A stretch of DNA of 64,000 bases. Origin: Hyunsoonleella ulvae (lineage in GTDB: Bacteria; Bacteroidota; Bacteroidia; Flavobacteriales; Flavobacteriaceae). The translations under genes were made by a program, and so were the position numbers. The DNA lies in contig NZ_JAEPJQ010000003.1 of the NCBI RefSeq assembly GCF_016827605.1, forward strand, positions 434,001 to 498,000. The letters run 5' to 3'. Shown here in pieces: positions 61,111 through 64,000 of the stretch. Positions within the stretch are counted from its first letter, which is position 1. Every line of letters begins with the position of its first letter. The notes beneath the pieces were generated by a model. That model was not told where the DNA came from. It ran no database searches and saw only the letters and a program-made list of their open reading frames with translations.

Positions 61111-63528
61111 CTAGTTAATTTGATATAGTATAATGGTATTTGTATCGCCTTTGGTAACAAACTCTAAACTTTTGTCTCTGTCAACGTTGTCTAATACAAT
61201 TGAGGAATTACCATATACAGGGAAATTTGGTATTAGTTTGCCTTGGCTATCGAATAGGAGTACTTTTTTTGCTTGGAGGTCGGTAATGGAAACATAGATT
61301 TTATCGTTTAAATAAAAAATGGTTGGTCTGGTGTAGTTGCCATAATCCAACTCTAAAACCCTACTCTTTATACCTAATTTATTATCGTGAAATGTTACTC
61401 TTGTTTTACTTGTAGTCTCTAAATTATGATTGTTGGTTAGATTTAAATTTACAAGAGCTACATTGCCTCTGGTATCAATACTAACTAATTTTCCATCTTT
61501 TGTGGTTGTGGTAAATTTATTTTGATAAAGGAAAACAGGTTCGTTCGAATAAGTGTTGCTTGATTTTGGAGCTACTCTAACTCTCCCAATACGATCCAAG
61601 ATGTGAAGTTTGTTTTTAGTTTTAAAAACTAAGTAATCTTTATTGCCAATTCTAAAGTGTTTTGGTTGGCTTATAATATTGCTATTCACACTCTTAAAAG
61701 TAAAACCTGATACTATTTTGCCTCTCGCATCATACATCAATACATCTTTTCCTTGAGTAACTAGTAAACGATATTTTTTGTTTTTATCATAGTCAAAAAC
61801 CGAGAGCGGTTGCGTAATTACATCATTAAATTTTAAAGGAAAAGGCGCTACATCTCTTCCTTTTCTATCAATAACATAAACGTTATGTGCTGTGGCAAAA
61901 GCTAATTGGAGCCTGCCATTTTTATACATATCAATTTGTTCAATTTTCCCAATGATAGCACCATTGAGTTGTTTTTTCCAAAGAACTTTTCCTTTGTTAG
62001 AAATTAGATACAGCTTATTGTTGAGATCCTGAACTACAATTTCTTTTTCTTTAGTAATATGGTTTTTAACAAATTGCGGTGTATTTAAAATTTCTGTGTC
62101 CAATTTTATATTGAAACTTTCAGAAATTGAGTGTTGTGCTTGTTTTTGTTTGCCTTTTATAACACCAGCATGAATATGAGCAAAATCGGTATCATAAATA
62201 TATTGGGTTGCAAAAAGACTATGGTTTTTAAAATTGTAATTTTTTTTAAAGACGATATCTAAAAGCTCAGGTCTGGCGGCAAACATTAAAGAACTCTCAC
62301 TGCTTAGGTTTTCACTTAGAGCCTTAAAATAACCGCGACTACCCATGGTGGTTTTGTTTTGGTAGTTGGCAATAATATTTTGCAAAAGCTCTGTAGACTC
62401 TGCAAAAACAAAGTAATTTTCAATGATGCAGTATTTTGAGGGTGTAATGCGATTATTAATGAGGGGAGTGAATGTTTCCGCAAAAATTTCAGATTTAGTA
62501 AACTCAAAAATTTCAATACCCCGATAGGTTGTTATTTTATTTTGGTTGTCCAGTAGGGCATCTTGGGTGGCAATGGCATCAATGGAGTTTAGTACAACAG
62601 CACGTTTTTCATTTTCATAAATTATCCCAACTTCTGTAATGGCATTAAATAGAGGTGCGCTTTCAGATATAGAGTCTCTAGTACGGTAATGCAAGATGTT
62701 TTCTTTCAAAACTTGAAAGTCATCAAACGTGAAACTTAAATACCCGTCGCTGTTACCAGGTGTAATATGTTGCATTTGGTTTTCCTGAGGTATAGTGTTT
62801 TTAAATACATCGATAATCTTTCTAGAAGTATCTAAAGATTTTGCAATACCGTTTATATAGATGTCATCTTGTGATATCTCTATGTCTAAGGCTAAAAAAT
62901 CACTTAAATTACTTGAGTTTAATGTATCCTCTACAAAAAAAGAGGGAATTAGAGAACTGTTTGTTTTTGATAGAATGGATAGGTTTTCATTTGCTCCTGC
63001 AACATTATATAGGTGTTTTAGACCTGATGACTTTTCTGAGTCCTTAAAAGCATCATTAATTATGGTTTCTGAAGACGATAAAATAAAAGTACTATCAACC
63101 AATGCACTGAAAAAAACGGTATTTTCAATTGTTGATTTTGTTATGGTATGCGATTTGTATTTGAGTTTTTCTTGAATGTAATTTTTTAAAGAATCAGTTT
63201 TAAATAATGACTCAGAATATTTGGCTACTACAGTACATGCTACGCTATCGCTTAAAGTTTTTGATAGGCAAATTAAAACCTCCCCACTAGGGTTTAGTAT
63301 TGCTGTATGTTGTAGTTTAATTTGTAAATCTTTATAAATGCTAGCATCGGGTAGTGTATTTAAAAGCGTGTTGTTCTCAATTGCAGCTTTTAAACTTTCA
63401 AAATTTGATGTTTTTATAATGATTTCTGAATCTTGAGGTGCAAAATCAATTAATTGGAGTCGCTTGTTTTTGGAGTTTGTACAGCTTAAAATGGATAGGG
63501 ATAGGAGGGTGTACAGAAAGAATTTCAT
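61111..63528 (-). CDS. Large lipoprotein with C-terminal beta-propeller
   Basis: An 805-residue lipoprotein with lipobox SILSCTN (Cys at about 16). The N-terminal 490 residues look like DUF3352-type repeats, with strand-helix blocks NFESLKAAIENN and a later EIFEFTKSEIFAETF. The C-terminal 300 residues have regular motifs (VYVIDRKGRDV, LMYDARGKIV, LHILDRIGRV, LVSIDTRGNV, LLFDSQGKLI) forming a PQQ/YVTN-like beta-propeller. This fusion is rare outside flavobacteria. It precedes the rnhB gene on the same strand with 107 bases between. Confidence 0.85.
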   Translation of the reverse strand: MKFFLYTLLSLSILSCTNSKNKRLQLIDFAPQDSEIIIKTSNFESLKAAIENNTLLNTLPDASIYKDLQIKLQHTAILNPSGEVLICLSKTLSDSVACTVVAKYSESLFKTDSLKNYIQEKLKYKSHTITKSTIENTVFFSALVDSTFILSSSETIINDAFKDSEKSSGLKHLYNVAGANENLSILSKTNSSLIPSFFVEDTLNSSNLSDFLALDIEISQDDIYINGIAKSLDTSRKIIDVFKNTIPQENQMQHITPGNSDGYLSFTFDDFQVLKENILHYRTRDSISESAPLFNAITEVGIIYENEKRAVVLNSIDAIATQDALLDNQNKITTYRGIEIFEFTKSEIFAETFTPLINNRITPSKYCIIENYFVFAESTELLQNIIANYQNKTTMGSRGYFKALSENLSSESSLMFAARPELLDIVFKKNYNFKNHSLFATQYIYDTDFAHIHAGVIKGKQKQAQHSISESFNIKLDTEILNTPQFVKNHITKEKEIVVQDLNNKLYLISNKGKVLWKKQLNGAIIGKIEQIDMYKNGRLQLAFATAHNVYVIDRKGRDVAPFPLKFNDVITQPLSVFDYDKNKKYRLLVTQGKDVLMYDARGKIVSGFTFKSVNSNIISQPKHFRIGNKDYLVFKTKNKLHILDRIGRVRVAPKSSNTYSNEPVFLYQNKFTTTTKDGKLVSIDTRGNVALVNLNLTNNHNLETTSKTRVTFHDNKLGIKSRVLELDYGNYTRPTIFYLNDKIYVSITDLQAKKVLLFDSQGKLIPNFPVYGNSSIVLDNVDRDKSLEFVTKGDTNTIILYQIN

Positions 63529-63635
63529 GGAATCATCAAATTTCTGCTAAAATATAAAATGAGATATAAAAAGAAGATACTACTCAATATGTTTATTAAC
63601 TGAGTTATGCTATAAATGACAAAAAGTATTGAAAT

Positions 63636-64000
63636 CTATAAATCCAATTTTAACTGTTCTGGTAATAACTTAAAAGATGTTCTGTGGTATTTAGTGATAC
63701 CGTACTTTTTTATAGCCTCTCTATGTTGCTTTGTGGGATAGCCCTTGTTTTGCTTCCAATTATACATTGGGAATTCTTCATGGATTTTATTCATGTAGGC
63801 ATCGCGATAGGTTTTTGCTAAAACAGATGCTGCAGCAATACTCAAGTATTTTCCGTCTCCCTTGATGATGGTTTCATGAGGAATGGATCGGTAGGGTTTA
63901 AATTTATTTCCGTCAACAATAATAAATTCAGGTAGGGTTTTAAGCTTGTCAATAGCTTTGTGCATAGCTAAAATAGATGCGTTTAAGATATTAATTTGGT
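63636..64000 (-). CDS. rnhB: Ribonuclease HII, C-terminal part (cut by window end)
   Basis: RNase HII removes RNA from RNA-DNA hybrids and single ribonucleotides in DNA. The reading frame is open to the last base of the window with [17 protein letters not shown] before the internal Met at 63965, so that Met is not the start; about 120 residues are visible. Family motifs [17 protein letters not shown] and [11 protein letters not shown] (the second with the metal-binding and DNA-binding residues) are intact. The N-terminal catalytic DEAGRG motif lies outside the window. Confidence 0.95.
   Translation of the reverse strand, partial: QINILNASILAMHKAIDKLKTLPEFIIVDGNKFKPYRSIPHETIIKGDGKYLSIAAASVLAKTYRDAYMNKIHEEFPMYNWKQNKGYPTKQHREAIKKYGITKYHRTSFKLLPEQLKLDL

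Noticed and set aside
1-64000. tRNA, rRNA, insertion sequences or prophage genes
   Set aside because: No cloverleaf, transposase, integrase or phage structural gene was recognised on either strand; the alaS and lysS genes are synthetases, not tRNA loci.

Overview
This window is A/T-rich chromosomal DNA from a member of the Bacteroidota, most likely a marine-type Flavobacteriaceae. The evidence is the gene families (tandem FtsX-like permeases with MacB-type periplasmic domains, GSCFA, DUF5522, DUF4136, DUF1573, TPR-histidine kinases, a long aromatic amino acid hydroxylase, a DUF5060 glycoside hydrolase), promoters of the TAnnTTTG type close to start codons, and the lack of obvious Shine-Dalgarno sequences. 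I cannot fix the genus. No tRNA, rRNA, insertion sequence, prophage or CRISPR array was seen, and no stretch over 300 bases lacks a gene.

Layout. 1-7.8 kb: an ABC export operon with three consecutive FtsX-like permeases (the first cut by the window edge), an ATPase and a TolC-like outer membrane protein. 7.9-12.1 kb: a divergent pair, a secreted Kelch protein and a secreted multidomain glycoside hydrolase. 12.2-18.7 kb: a lipoprotein FKBP isomerase, the ribosome-assembly GTPases Era and Der, a choice-of-anchor-I lipoprotein with a collagen-like leader, and a sugar kinase. 18.8-22.1 kb (minus): a LemA plus two TPM-domain cassette, then a MerR-like regulator and an M23 peptidase that overlap by one base. 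22.4-28.6 kb: alaS, a GSCFA protein, a small lipoprotein and a beta-propeller protein. 28.8-31.8 kb: a small coiled-coil membrane protein, a TPR histidine kinase and its response regulator. 32-45.4 kb: mixed metabolism and envelope genes (DUF4230, rhodanese, crotonase, aromatic amino acid hydroxylase, bestrophin, ACC-deaminase-like enzyme, glucosaminidase with LysM, hemL). 45.5-48.8 kb: membrane proteins, including a CPBP homologue with an altered active site and a tandem pair of alpha/beta hydrolases. 48.97-51.68 kb (minus): a compact, more A/T-rich three-gene unit. 51.9-64 kb: lysS, DUF1573, a membrane LuxR regulator, a YqaE/Pmp3 peptide, lipB, a nucleoid-associated protein, an OmpA-family protein, an 805-residue lipoprotein and the 3' part of rnhB.

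The most system-like element is the three-gene unit at 48,975-51,680: a 344-residue protein of unknown family, a 115-residue acidic protein that may have a winged-helix fold, and a patatin-like phospholipase with all catalytic motifs and a C-terminal membrane hairpin. The genes overlap or nearly touch, share one strand and sit between housekeeping genes. This layout resembles sensor-plus-membrane-damaging-effector defence modules, but none of the known partners of patatin effectors is present. Defence function is inference only.

A second observation is that three intergenic regions (near 15.7, 31.85 and 48.87 kb) carry a TATTTGTA-like promoter element followed within about 70-90 bases by an intrinsic terminator, with no reading frame between. 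Two of them share sequence and could encode related small RNAs; the third could be a small RNA or an attenuating leader.
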